Positions 22,656 through 31,874 are shown, counted from the stretch's first letter. The stretch is DNA of 64,000 nucleotides from Oscillospiraceae bacterium (GCA_017473015.1 JAFUNP010000023.1:1-64000), one strand, 5' to 3'. Notes: generated by a model from the sequence alone, not told the origin. Translations and numbers: made by a program.

Positions 22656-23921
22656 TTATATCAGATTTTTTACTATGTCACTGAAGTCAAAGGTGGCGAA
22701 ATAATCGCGCGGCGTTTCGGCGCGGCGTATCAGCCGGTGGCTGCCGTCGGCTTTCAGCAGAACTTCCGCGCTGCGCAGCTTGCCGTTGTACTGATAGCCC
22801 ATGGAATAACCGTGAGCGCCGGTGTCGTGAATAAACAGATAATCCCCCTTGTCTATACGGGGCAGCTTTCTGTCAATGGCGAATTTGTCGCTGTTTTCAC
22901 AGAGAGAGCCGGTAACATCATATTTGTGGTCGCATGGCTGATTTTCCTTGCCCAGCACTGTGATATGATGGTAAGAGCCGTATACAGCCGGGCGCATAAG
23001 GTTTGCGGCGCAGGCATCACAGCCGATGTACTCTTTGTAAATATGTTTTTCGTGTACAGCCTGTGTCACCAGACCACCGTAAGGTCCCATCATAAAGCGG
23101 CCCATTTCGGTGTAAACAGCCACATGGCCCATGCCTGCAGGCACCAGTATTTCTTCAAACGCCTTTTTTACACCCTGGCCTATTTCAACTATATCGTTGG
23201 CCGGCTGCTCAGGGGTGTAAGGTATGCCCACACCGCCGGACAGGTTGATAAAGGTGACATTAACACCTGTGGCCTCTTTCAGTCGTACAGCCAGACGGAA
23301 CAGGTCCCCTGCCAGTTTTGGGTAATATTCATTGGTTACGGTGTTGCTGGCAAGGAAAGCGTGAATACCGAATTTTTCCGCACCTTTGTTTTTCATAATA
23401 CGGAAAGCCTCTGTCATCTGCCGTTCTGTCATACCATATTTGGCATCGCCGGGGTTGTCCATAATACCATTGGACATTTCGTACACTCCGCCAGGGTTAT
23501 AACGACAACAGATTGTCCGTGGAATATAGCCTATGCTTTCCTCCAGAAACTGCACATGGGTGAAATCATCCAGATTGATAATAGCACCCAGCTGTGCCGC
23601 ATAACGGTACTCCTCTGCCGGTGTGGCATTGGAGGAAAACATAATTTCTTCCCCTTTAAAGCCCAGTTCTGCCGCCAGCATCAGCTCTGTCATAGAGCTG
23701 CAGTCACAGCCACAGCCGTACTCTCTGAGAATATTTATCAGGTATGGATTGGGATTAGCCTTTACTGCAAAATATTCGCGGAAACCTGTGTTCCAGGCGA
23801 AAGCCTGCTTTACCTGACTGGCGTTTTCCCTTATCCCTTTTTCATCATAGATATGAAAAGGTGTGGGGATGTCCTTTACTATTTCCTGTATCTTTTCCAG
23901 TGTTACAAATGGTTTTTTCAT
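22656..23921 (-). CDS. lysA: Diaminopimelate decarboxylase-like PLP enzyme
   Basis: The 421-residue protein is a fold-III PLP decarboxylase: the PLP Lys in YFAVKANPNP (about residue 54), CDCSSMTELMLA, the glycine loop INLSGGVGIPY, and the C-terminal CDACAANLMRPAVYGSYH block with the catalytic Cys. Two signature motifs deviate: EMGR in place of EPGR, and HAFLASNT in place of the usual HxHIGSQ. This suggests a divergent clade of LysA or a related decarboxylase. It would make lysine from meso-diaminopimelate. GAGGG precedes the ATG. Confidence 0.82.
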   Translation of the reverse strand: MKKPFVTLEKIQEIVKDIPTPFHIYDEKGIRENASQVKQAFAWNTGFREYFAVKANPNPYLINILREYGCGCDCSSMTELMLAAELGFKGEEIMFSSNATPAEEYRYAAQLGAIINLDDFTHVQFLEESIGYIPRTICCRYNPGGVYEMSNGIMDNPGDAKYGMTERQMTEAFRIMKNKGAEKFGIHAFLASNTVTNEYYPKLAGDLFRLAVRLKEATGVNVTFINLSGGVGIPYTPEQPANDIVEIGQGVKKAFEEILVPAGMGHVAVYTEMGRFMMGPYGGLVTQAVHEKHIYKEYIGCDACAANLMRPAVYGSYHHITVLGKENQPCDHKYDVTGSLCENSDKFAIDRKLPRIDKGDYLFIHDTGAHGYSMGYQYNGKLRSAEVLLKADGSHRLIRRAETPRDYFATFDFSDIVKNLI

Positions 23922-23979
23922 AATTGTTCCCTCTATGGTTTTGTATGCCTATGATTTTAACACAATAAATGACAAAAGA

Positions 23980-24002
23980 AAACCCCGTCAGTGACGGGGT
24001 TT
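23980..24002 (-). terminator. Terminator after the YjiH-like gene
   Basis: AAACCCCGTCA / TGACGGGGTTT form a near-perfect palindrome, followed on the minus strand by a T-rich tract. It separates lysA from the membrane protein gene. Confidence 0.7.
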
Positions 24003-24007
24003 GTCAT

Positions 24008-25345
24008 TTAAAACAGAAAATGGGCAAATATTGCGATAACAGGCAGAGTAACAATTGTTCTTTCCAGGAAGATTATAAACAAATCTTTCAGCGAAACGGG
24101 GATTTTGCTGCCCATAATGATACTGCCGATTTCAGACATATAAATCAGCTGTGTCACGCTGGTAGCGGCTACAACAAACTTTGTCATTTCGCTTTCAAAA
24201 CCAGCGGCAATAACGCTGGGCAGGAACATATCCGCAAAGCCCACAATCACAGTCTGGCTGGCAGCAGCAGCCTCAGGTATACCCAGCAGCTTGTACAGCG
24301 GAATAAAGGGTAATCCCATTATTTTGAAAACCGGAGTATACTCGGCGATAATCAGTGCGACAGTGCCCATGGCCAGAATTACAGGTAATGTGCCAAGCCA
24401 CATTTCCAGCACATTTTCCACGCCGGCGCGGATAAACTCTGCCACTCCCGGTGCTGTTTCACCCTTTTTCAGTGCCAGAGACAGGCCGTATTTAAAGGAC
24501 GATGTACCTTCGGGAATATCCTCCCTGTGAGCCTGACCTGTGTAATATGTGTCCGGCACCTTTGACAGCGGTGGCAGCTTTGGCACGATGATGGCGGCAA
24601 CTACGCCGGCCAGTGAAACTATGCCGTAGAATGGCAGGAACATATGCTCCAGACCTACCTCGCTGATAACCACCAGGCTGAAAGTGATGCTTACAGCGGA
24701 AAAGGTGGTGGCGATAACGGTAGCCTCTCTTTTGGAGTAAAAACCGTCTTCATACTGTTTGCTGGTAAGAAGAACGCCAATAGAACCGTCACCCAGCCAG
24801 GATGCCACACAGTCCAGAGCACTGCGGCCAGGCAGGTTGAACACAGGGCGCATTATCTTTATTAACAGTGCGCCAAAAAAGTCCAGCAGACCGTAGTCCA
24901 GCAGCAGTGACAGCAGTACGCCTGCCAGGAAAAATACGCACACCAGAATAGGCATCAGGTCATACAGTACCACGCCGCCGGTGCTGTCACCGATTATAAT
25001 TTCCGGGCCGATACCGGAAAACATCATTATGGCGAAAACAAATCCGGTCATTCTCACCCGGAACCAGAAGCCTTTTACACCGAAAAGGTTGTCCAGCTTG
25101 GGATTGTTTCTGATAAAAGCTACCGGTACAAATCTGTATATCAATGTGATAATTGCACTGATGGAAATAAGCAGACAGATAACCGCTGTGCTGTAATCAC
25201 CCATCATATCCAACAGACGGTTGGCAAGCACCGCTATAGGAATAGTCAGATTACCATCCTGGTTTACGGGTGTTACAAACAGAAATATACCTATCAGTGA
25301 TGGAATCAGAAATTTATAAAATCTTTTTTCTTTCAATATGTTCAT
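24008..25345 (-). CDS. YjiH-family membrane protein with nucleoside-recognition (Gate) domains
   Basis: The 445-residue protein has about ten hydrophobic segments, with Gate-domain blocks (LLIKIMRPVFNLPGRSALDC; ASWLGDGSIGVLLTSKQYEDG; ASQTVIVGFADMFLPSVIAAG). It matches YjiH-like permeases, whose substrates are uncharacterised. AAGGA precedes the ATG. It lies tandem with lysA but behind a terminator, so it is probably a separate unit. Confidence 0.85.
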   Translation of the reverse strand: MNILKEKRFYKFLIPSLIGIFLFVTPVNQDGNLTIPIAVLANRLLDMMGDYSTAVICLLISISAIITLIYRFVPVAFIRNNPKLDNLFGVKGFWFRVRMTGFVFAIMMFSGIGPEIIIGDSTGGVVLYDLMPILVCVFFLAGVLLSLLLDYGLLDFFGALLIKIMRPVFNLPGRSALDCVASWLGDGSIGVLLTSKQYEDGFYSKREATVIATTFSAVSITFSLVVISEVGLEHMFLPFYGIVSLAGVVAAIIVPKLPPLSKVPDTYYTGQAHREDIPEGTSSFKYGLSLALKKGETAPGVAEFIRAGVENVLEMWLGTLPVILAMGTVALIIAEYTPVFKIMGLPFIPLYKLLGIPEAAAASQTVIVGFADMFLPSVIAAGFESEMTKFVVAATSVTQLIYMSEIGSIIMGSKIPVSLKDLFIIFLERTIVTLPVIAIFAHFLF

Positions 25346-25463
25346 AGCATTTCCTTTTTCATATATCAGTTGTTTAAAGTCGCATTCATATACTTTATAT
25401 TATTTTCATAAATAAATCAAGTAAATTTTTCCTCTGCGTATTTATTAAAAAAGCAACAAATCA

Positions 25464-25497
25464 AAACCTCTCTGCATCGATATTAGCGGAGAGGTTT
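25464..25497 (-). terminator. Terminator of the mobA operon
   Basis: AAACCTCTC (25464-25472) pairs with GAGAGGTTT (25489-25497); on the minus strand a T-rich tract follows. Confidence 0.7.
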
Positions 25498-25501
25498 AAA
25501 T

Positions 25502-26649
25502 TTATAGGCCTTTGTTCAGAGCTTCGTTGTAATTCCGGGGAGTATTGATATTCACAAACTCGTGGGGGTGAGGTGCAGGCACATACTGTGTATTCAGCAG
25601 TTTCAGAGTGTGCATAAGGCGGAAATCCCCTTTGGTCAGCTGTGCTTCTATCACCGGCAGGGCAGTTTTGCGGTAGATGCCCACCGTGGGAAAAGCTTTG
25701 TCCCCGGCAGTGAAAACCACAGCATCGGCATCTGCAGAGGCCACAGAAAAAAGATAAAGCAGAGTTGACTGTGAAACAAAAGGCATATCACAGGGGATTA
25801 CAGCCACCTGTGTGTTTTCGGCTCGGGTCAGCACCGCCTGCAGCGCCCCAGCGGTCCACAGCCGGCGTAATTATCCCCTACCAGCGGCAATCCAAAACAA
25901 CTGTAGGCCGGATTGTCCCCCGATATACACATACTGTCAAAAATCTGTGCATTGCAGATTATATGGTCGATAAAGGTGTATTCACCCAGCGGCAACATAC
26001 CTTTGTCGCTGCCCATTCTGCTGGATTTACCGCCGGCCAGTATGGCACAGCCGGTTTTGCGCACTGCTGTCATAGCTTTGCGGCGATTGAGAGCACCCTG
26101 TACAGACAGGTCCACAGTTTTTTCAACATTTTCCGGATTTTCTGTGAAAAACTTTCCGCAATACCTGAAAATCCGGTCATACGCGGCCCTGCTGGTGTCA
26201 TCATCACAGGAGTGAGCGGATTTTACCATAGTCAGCAGTGATATGTAATTTTCTGTTTTTTCACCGGTGTGCCAGGATTCGAAATCGATGCCTGTTATGC
26301 GTCCGGTGGAGTGATTGTATATAAAGTTGCGCGGATTTATATCTTCCAGCACTATGTGGCTGCCGGTCTGACGGTAAAAATACCGCCGGAAATCAGTCAG
26401 CCAGTCAGCCAGTTTTTTCAATACATCAGTCACCAGCGCAGTGTCAGGGCAGTAAAGTATATCCGATATCAGCTGTCCTGGCCGGTATTCCATGGTGAGA
26501 CAGCACCCTGACCGGTCATACAGCCGGGGAGTGAGACCACTGCCATCCATCACGGACAGCACATATCTTTCTTTGTCCCGGGCAATACGGCTGCGGAAGC
26601 GCTTTATCACAATATTTTTTTCAGGCTTTATTTCAGTTTTGTTTCTCAT
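25502..26649 (-). pseudogene. mobA: Kinase-like domain fused to MobA, frameshifted
   Basis: The first 175 residues resemble an aminoglycoside/choline-kinase or RIO-like fold (IVLEDINPRNFIYN, then ITGIDFESWHTGEKTEN, standing for the catalytic and metal loops). After a linker the MobA nucleotidyltransferase begins: AILAGGKSSRMGSDKGMLPL. The frame breaks at a run of four C's near 25846-25849. One missing base there would restore GPLGALQAVLTRA and continue to IPCDMPFV...FVNINTPRN. Complete, it would be about 380 residues. MobA attaches GMP to molybdopterin, which the upstream enzymes need. It may be a real mutation, a programmed slip or a sequencing error. The gene overlaps the one before it by 17 bases. 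Confidence 0.8.
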
Positions 26650-27124
26650 TTATCTTTATCTGTACCACATTCTGTGCCCAGCGTGTGGAAAATTCATCAT
26701 TGTTTACTACCAGCATAAATGTGCCGTTTTCCAAAGGCAGGCTGTTTTCCTGTGTCACCAGCCACACATTACCGTCAGCAGCTATTTCACTGCCTGTAAG
26801 GGTAATTTCATAGTTGTCTGCGCACACTGCGCTTACCTGTAAATCATCTGTAACAGCCACATCCAGCTCCTGCAAAATATACTGCAGCTGTATTCCGGTG
26901 TAATTTTTGTCAAAAACATCACCGTTGCGGCGTTTCATCTGAGTGTCAAAGGAGATAAAATTTTCATCTTCTTCGCTGTAAAGATATACCTGCTCTGTGT
27001 CACCTTTCAACACAGCCAGCTGTCTGGACTGTGCCAGCTGTTCCTGTTCTGTCATAGCACCACGGTTTACTGCAACCAGCACCAATACAACGGCTGTACA
27101 AATCAAAGCGATAATTTTTTTCAT
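26633..27124 (-). CDS. Small exported protein with a sulfite-oxidase-fold-like domain
   Basis: The 163-residue protein has an N-terminal signal or anchor (residues 4-20). The pattern YTGIQLQYILQEL...VSAVCADNYEITLTG...VWLVTQENSLPLENGTFMLVVNND resembles the short molybdopterin-binding/SUOX-fold domain (PF00174-like), although the cofactor Cys is not apparent. It overlaps both neighbours by a few bases, so it is part of the ECF/MobA operon. A role as extracytoplasmic metal-oxyanion or cofactor binder is conceivable but unproven. Confidence 0.6.
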   Translation of the reverse strand: MKKIIALICTAVVLVLVAVNRGAMTEQEQLAQSRQLAVLKGDTEQVYLYSEEDENFISFDTQMKRRNGDVFDKNYTGIQLQYILQELDVAVTDDLQVSAVCADNYEITLTGSEIAADGNVWLVTQENSLPLENGTFMLVVNNDEFSTRWAQNVVQIKINEKQN

Positions 27125-27678
27125 TTTTTATACCTCATTCTTTCTATCTGTATATGCAGTCTGTCATATATTACAGCTGCCATGTATCCGCCAAAGCCAC
27201 CTGACAAAATACCAAAGATATAAAAAAGGAGAAAGGGCACCACAGACATTCTGAAATACAATGTATTTGTCAATGCAGCACCTGCCAGTACCCCGGCCGC
27301 ACCAGCCAGAGGCATTCGCTTCTGAACAGGTACAGCTGAAAAAATACTGCTGCACAGTACTATATCAATCACCACGCCCGGCAGCGTATAGGTGATAAAA
27401 ACCAACAACCCTGTCACAGAAGATATTCCCAGTCCCAGCGCCATCACAGCCTGGACAAGACCCATCATTGCAGCAGTGCCTTTTTTCTGTACTGCTGCTG
27501 CGCCGAAAACAAGAAACATCATGCTGAAGCCTGCGGTCACACTGCCGCCTGGTATGCGGATAAAATCCGTCAGCAGATTGAACACCGGCGATAAAAAGGG
27601 TTTTATTATCATACCGGATACAGCCAGAAAAGCCATAAGGCACAGCTGCCGGGTGGTAAAGTACTGCTTTTTGCTCAT
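27121..27678 (-). CDS. ECF-type transporter S component
   Basis: From ATG 27678 (GGAGA 6 bases upstream) the protein has 185 residues and six hydrophobic segments, with the S-component style FIRIPGGSVTAGFSMMFL and LPGVVIDIVL. S components bind substrate and dock to a shared ECF energising module, not encoded here. The riboswitch-like leader and the mobA gene in the operon suggest a substrate tied to molybdenum or tungsten cofactor, such as the metal or a pterin precursor. Its fold is also close to YkoE-like thiamin-precursor components, so this is an inference from context. Confidence 0.7.
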   Translation of the reverse strand: MSKKQYFTTRQLCLMAFLAVSGMIIKPFLSPVFNLLTDFIRIPGGSVTAGFSMMFLVFGAAAVQKKGTAAMMGLVQAVMALGLGISSVTGLLVFITYTLPGVVIDIVLCSSIFSAVPVQKRMPLAGAAGVLAGAALTNTLYFRMSVVPFLLFYIFGILSGGFGGYMAAVIYDRLHIQIERMRYKK

Positions 27679-27692
27679 AATAATCTCCATTT

Positions 27693-27872
27693 AAAAAGGC
27701 ATATCCCGAAAAGAGATATGCCAGAACAGACCTTTTCCCAAAGGCCTGTGTGGTATTTCTTTTCAAATTGCTTATAGCGGGAAGGCGAAGGCGTTTCCCC
27801 CTTCACCCCGGAAACCTTAACGGTTTCGTCGTGCAGACCATGGCATAGCTGTAGGCCTGCACGCTCGAAATA
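27693..27872 (-). promoter_or_regulatory. Candidate molybdenum cofactor (Moco) riboswitch with terminator platform
   Basis: On the minus strand a stem forms from CGTGCAG.CC and GG.CTGCACG (about 27862-27824). A GAAACC/GGTTTC hairpin follows, then the G-rich/purine block GGGGGAAACGCC with GCCTTCCCGC, resembling the conserved core of the Moco RNA motif. Next come a GGCCTTT/AAAGGTC stem and a strong terminator (27698-27705 / 27715-27722, then T5) directly before the ECF gene. Presence of the extra small hairpin fits Moco rather than tungsten-cofactor versions. The gene context (mobA, molybdoenzymes) agrees. The match is by memory of the consensus, not by covariance scoring. Confidence 0.7.
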
Positions 27873-27974
27873 CAATATTTAATTTTCATAAATATATACA
27901 ATCCCTACGGCACAACTCTGTTATGCCGCCTCTCTTTACATAAGAGAGGGTTTATGGCAGTATATATTGATTTT

Positions 27975-28484
27975 TTATTTCTGACTTTCTGCCAGTTCTT
28001 TACACTGTTTAACCAGTGAATGTTCTTCCGGCACAGGGTTTGCCGCGTCATCTACCAGCTGCAATGCGCCAAAGGAACAGCCGCGCACACAGGCCGGCTG
28101 AAGGCCTGCACGGATGCGGTTTATACAGCCGTCACATTTTTTCATCTTGCCGTCAGGGCCGAATGTAGGTGCGCCGAAAGGACAGGCCATGGAGCAGCTG
28201 TGGCAGCCGATACAGTATTCTGTATTGAACAGTGTCAGGCCGGTTTCTTCGTCTTTGTACAGACAGCCGGACGGACAGGCTGTAACGCACGGTGCGTTGT
28301 CACAGTGCATACATGACATGGTGTAATAATTGATAAGCCCCAGTTCTCTGGTTTCCTGACGGAATACCATTCTGAAAGGGCGTGCGCCTGTGGACAGGTC
28401 TGTGTCATTCTGGTCCATACAGGCTATTGCGCAGGCGCCACAGGCGCAGCAGCGTGAAATATCCAGTTCCAGTTTCAGTGCCAT
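27975..28484 (-). CDS. Four-cluster ferredoxin subunit of molybdoenzyme (DmsB/NrfC-like), copy B
   Basis: The 169-residue protein has four [4Fe-4S] cysteine clusters: CCACGACAIAC, CMHCDNAPCVTACPSGC, CIGCHSCSMACPFGAP and CDGCINRIRAGLQPACVRGC. There is no Tat or Sec signal, so it is cytoplasmic. It starts 2 bases after the catalytic subunit gene ends, with AGGAGG. It would pass electrons between the FAD protein or a ferredoxin and the molybdopterin site. It is a clear paralogue of the protein at 31975. Confidence 0.93.
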   Translation of the reverse strand: MALKLELDISRCCACGACAIACMDQNDTDLSTGARPFRMVFRQETRELGLINYYTMSCMHCDNAPCVTACPSGCLYKDEETGLTLFNTEYCIGCHSCSMACPFGAPTFGPDGKMKKCDGCINRIRAGLQPACVRGCSFGALQLVDDAANPVPEEHSLVKQCKELAESQK

Positions 28485-28486
28485 AG

Positions 28487-30610
28487 TTATTTCCTCCTGA
28501 TGTAACAGAATGCGCTGCGGTAAGCAGGGAATCCTGAGTATGGGTCAAGGTTTGTGCCGTCCAGGATGCTGTTTATATCCAGTTCACGGTAGCCGTGATA
28601 GATATATACTTCGCCTTTCTGCACGGTGGCTGTAGGGATAGCCTTGAAGGTAAGGGCACCGATATTTGTAACAATTTCCACATCATCGCCCAGTTCGATG
28701 CCGTATTCGTCGGCATCTTCCATGCTCATCTCCACTGACGGGTCAGGCAGAAGATGGCGTTCCCACGGCATATCATGCAGGCGTGAGTGCAGAGCGTTCG
28801 GTATACGGGTACCGGCACACAGCAGGAAAGGATATTTTTCCCTGTCAGGGTTAAATGGTGGTGTATATGTAGGCAGAGCATCAAGACCCCACTGAGGATT
28901 GTCAGCAATAAGCTTTGAATACAGTTCCAGCTTGCCGGTAGGTGTGGCAAAGCCTTTTTCCAGTGTGCTGCCGTAGCGGTATGGCGGAATACCCTGCAGT
29001 TTTACAGGGTGCGGTGCCGCTTTCAGTTCTTCTATTGTAACCGGCAGGTCCTGGATAATATATTCGATACATTTCTCATAACCGCCGCAAAGCAGTTCGT
29101 CGTCCATGCCCATTCTGTTGGCCAGCAGTGAAAGAATATCGCAGTCAGATTTTGACTGGCCCAGCGGTTCAACAACAGGATTTGTATACCATATAAACTG
29201 ACCCGGATAGGTTTTCAGCTCGCCTCTTTCCATGGAAGTACATGCCGGCAGCACAATATCTGCCCATTTGGCTGTATCTGTCATAAACAGGTCAACATCA
29301 ACGAAAAAGTCCAGCTTTTTGAACGCCTCCAGGTAATTGGTATCACCGGCAAACATTCTGTAGTTCATACCCAAAGCAAACAGGGCTTTTACAGATTCAT
29401 CATCCTGGCGGAGAATATTGAAGGCAAGGTCATTGGCCTGCATGTCACCGCGCAGTTCATACCACAGAGGATGTTCCCGTGCGCCAACGGCAGGTTTGCC
29501 GTTATGAGGGTATTTTTCATCCATAAAATGTTCTTCTCTTGTTCTGAAACCGCAGTCACGCTCCATAAACGTGTGTGTGATTGGTTTCTGGCCGCCTTTT
29601 TTGTCAAAGTTGCCTGTGATAACCAGCAGAGACATCATGGCGCGGTAGTTCTGCATGCCGTTTGTATGGTGACCCATAGGGGCAGAGCTTTCTGTGATGC
29701 AGGCACTGTCAGCCCGGTGAATCATTTCGGCGGCTTTTACAATATCCGCAGCTGGAACACCTGTCAGTTCCTCGCCTTTTTCAGGTGGGAACTGGGCAAC
29801 ATAGGCCGCATATTCTTCATAGCCATAAACGTATTTTTCAATAAATTCTTTGTCAATCCAGCCCTTTTCGATAAGCACATTGGCGATGGACAGAGCCAGA
29901 GCGCCGTCTGTGCCCAGATGCGGGCGCAGGTGCAGGTCGGCAATGCGCAGTGTTGTAGGAGTGATACGCGGGTCAACTATAATAACCTTCATACCGCGTT
30001 CTTTGCCCTTTTCCATGGCGCCAACCATAGGAAAACGGGAGAAGTAGCTGTTTGTGCCCCAGCCAATGAACAGGTCGGTATTGCCCAGGTCCTGCAGCAT
30101 GTGGTGCTGTGCAATTGTCTGCCATGCCATAACACCGCTGGTGAAGCAGCTTGATGATTCTGTGCCATAGTTCTGTGTACCGAAACCATTGGCAAAACGG
30201 CGCAGCATAAAACGGTACCATTTGCTGTAGCCGGAGTAGAAAGCCACCCGGTCGGGGCCATGTTTTTCTCTGATGTCCAGCAGTTTTTCGGCTATTGTAT
30301 CCAGGGCTTCGTCCCAGGAGATAGGCTCAAATTTGCCCTCACCGCGCTCGCCCACTCTTTTCAAAGGTGTAAGCAGTCTGTCCTCTCTGTACAGATACTG
30401 TCTGTTGGCGGCACCTTTTGTACACAGCTTGCCTTTGTTCTGAGGATGCTCTTTTGTACCTTCAACCTTTATAATTCGACCGTCTTTCACATATACATCC
30501 AGACCGCAGTGCATACCCGGTGTGCATATATCGCACACAGAATGGCGTATTTCTATGCCGCTTTCTTCGCCGGGAATTTTACCTTTGGTATAGTCTATAT
30601 TATTAGCCAT
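28487..30610 (-). CDS. Molybdopterin oxidoreductase catalytic subunit, copy B
   Basis: The 707-residue protein of the DMSO-reductase family has an N-terminal [4Fe-4S] motif at Cys26, Cys29, Cys35 and Cys63 (Cx2Cx5Cx27C; most relatives have Cx3 in the middle), then molybdopterin domains (GTDGALALSIANVLIEKG; FVDVDLFMTDTAKWADIVLPACTSMERGE) and the C-terminal cofactor-binding domain. Cys155 in ESSSCF is the likely Mo or W ligand. No twin-arginine signal is present, so it is cytoplasmic. It overlaps the FAD protein gene by 8 bases. The substrate is unknown; candidates range from small S/N-oxides to aromatic dehydroxylation-type reactions or hydration. Confidence 0.92.
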   Translation of the reverse strand: MANNIDYTKGKIPGEESGIEIRHSVCDICTPGMHCGLDVYVKDGRIIKVEGTKEHPQNKGKLCTKGAANRQYLYREDRLLTPLKRVGERGEGKFEPISWDEALDTIAEKLLDIREKHGPDRVAFYSGYSKWYRFMLRRFANGFGTQNYGTESSSCFTSGVMAWQTIAQHHMLQDLGNTDLFIGWGTNSYFSRFPMVGAMEKGKERGMKVIIVDPRITPTTLRIADLHLRPHLGTDGALALSIANVLIEKGWIDKEFIEKYVYGYEEYAAYVAQFPPEKGEELTGVPAADIVKAAEMIHRADSACITESSAPMGHHTNGMQNYRAMMSLLVITGNFDKKGGQKPITHTFMERDCGFRTREEHFMDEKYPHNGKPAVGAREHPLWYELRGDMQANDLAFNILRQDDESVKALFALGMNYRMFAGDTNYLEAFKKLDFFVDVDLFMTDTAKWADIVLPACTSMERGELKTYPGQFIWYTNPVVEPLGQSKSDCDILSLLANRMGMDDELLCGGYEKCIEYIIQDLPVTIEELKAAPHPVKLQGIPPYRYGSTLEKGFATPTGKLELYSKLIADNPQWGLDALPTYTPPFNPDREKYPFLLCAGTRIPNALHSRLHDMPWERHLLPDPSVEMSMEDADEYGIELGDDVEIVTNIGALTFKAIPTATVQKGEVYIYHGYRELDINSILDGTNLDPYSGFPAYRSAFCYIRRK

Positions 30611-31874
30611 TGAATTTACCCTCCATTTTTTCTATAAATGATGGTCTCAGGCCCTCTTTAATCAGAATACCTTTCTGAATAGGTGACAGCCGGGCTGTTT
30701 TGTTTTCCATAATTCTGTACAGATAGTTTTTAACAGTGCCGCTTATGCGGTAGTTGTCCAGAATATTTACACCCACCAGGCCGTCTTCGCCTATAACAGC
30801 CTCTACATAAAGGCCTTTTGTAATATCGCCGGATTTTACCACCTGGCCGGTGAGTCTGTTGTCGCCAAAGCCGATAAAGTCCATATCCATAAAATGAGTG
30901 ATGTTGTGCAGGAAGTTGCCGTCAAAGCTGGCTGTAGCACCGGCCATATTTGCGCCGGCTGTGGTACCCTGATGGGCAGCGTTTGCCCACAGGCCGATAA
31001 TCATGCTGTCTTTGCTCTGCAGTTCTGCACCTTCGCTTACATCACCTGCAGCATAGATGCCCTCTGCGGAGGTCTGCATATTTTCATCCACGATAACGCC
31101 ACGATTGATTTTTACCTGGTCTTTGTCCAGTATGGATACATTTGTACGGGTGCCAATGCACAGCACTATCAGGTCAGCGTCCACTGTGCTGCCGTCTGAC
31201 ATGTGGCAGATATAGCCATTTTCCCTTTTTTCACAGGAGGTCAGTGCACTGCCCAGTGCCAGGCACACACCTTTCTGTGTGATACGGCGGGAAATTTCGT
31301 CAGATACGCTGTCATAGGCTGCCAGAGGGAACATTTTCGGTGCCATATCAGCCAGAGTGGTTTTTATGCCTTTGTTATTCAGCAGTTCCACCACTTTGAT
31401 GCCTACCATAGATGCGCCTACTACCAGTGCGGTTGTGTATTCTGTGGTGTCCAGTGCATTTCTCAGCCGGATTGCATCGTCCAAAGTGCGCATATAAAAT
31501 GCGTCTGCAGGGTCCAGACCTTCAAACTGCGGTGCAAAAGCACTGGCACCTGTGGCCACCAGAATTTTGTCAAAGGTAAAGCTTTCGCCGTCTTCCACAG
31601 TCACTGTTTTTGCCGCTGCGTCCACTTTTGCCACTTTTTTGCCTGTGATTACCTCCAGGTTCAGTTCTTCTTTGATTTTTGCCATATCGCCAAATGGGAA
31701 CATACCTTCAAAAGGGATTTTACCTGCCACATAATATGTGGTCAGCATAGGGTTATATGGTGAGTATTCATGCTCGCTGAATACTGTGATTTTGCCGTCA
31801 GGGTCATTTTCTCTTATGGTTTTGGCACCGTAGTAGCCGGCACAGCCAAAACCGATAATGCCATAGTTTGCCAT
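30603..31874 (-). CDS. FAD-dependent NAD(P)H oxidoreductase
   Basis: From ATG 31874 (AGGAGG 6 bases upstream) the protein has 423 residues. It has an N-terminal FAD loop (IGFGCAGYYGAKTI), an NAD(P) loop (ALVVGASMVGIKVVELL) and the FAD-closing motif GIYAAGDVSEG. The position of the redox-active Cys of NADH oxidase and CoA-disulfide reductase (about residue 43) reads YNPML, so it is not a disulfide-type enzyme and is closer to NirB or rubredoxin-reductase-like dehydrogenases. Between two molybdoenzyme modules, it probably supplies NAD(P)H electrons to one or both. Confidence 0.9.
   Translation of the reverse strand: MANYGIIGFGCAGYYGAKTIRENDPDGKITVFSEHEYSPYNPMLTTYYVAGKIPFEGMFPFGDMAKIKEELNLEVITGKKVAKVDAAAKTVTVEDGESFTFDKILVATGASAFAPQFEGLDPADAFYMRTLDDAIRLRNALDTTEYTTALVVGASMVGIKVVELLNNKGIKTTLADMAPKMFPLAAYDSVSDEISRRITQKGVCLALGSALTSCEKRENGYICHMSDGSTVDADLIVLCIGTRTNVSILDKDQVKINRGVIVDENMQTSAEGIYAAGDVSEGAELQSKDSMIIGLWANAAHQGTTAGANMAGATASFDGNFLHNITHFMDMDFIGFGDNRLTGQVVKSGDITKGLYVEAVIGEDGLVGVNILDNYRISGTVKNYLYRIMENKTARLSPIQKGILIKEGLRPSFIEKMEGKFNG

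Noticed and set aside
27675..27875. 66-codon open frame on the minus strand in the riboswitch region
   Set aside because: It overlaps the structured leader and terminator, has no ribosome site and no family resemblance.
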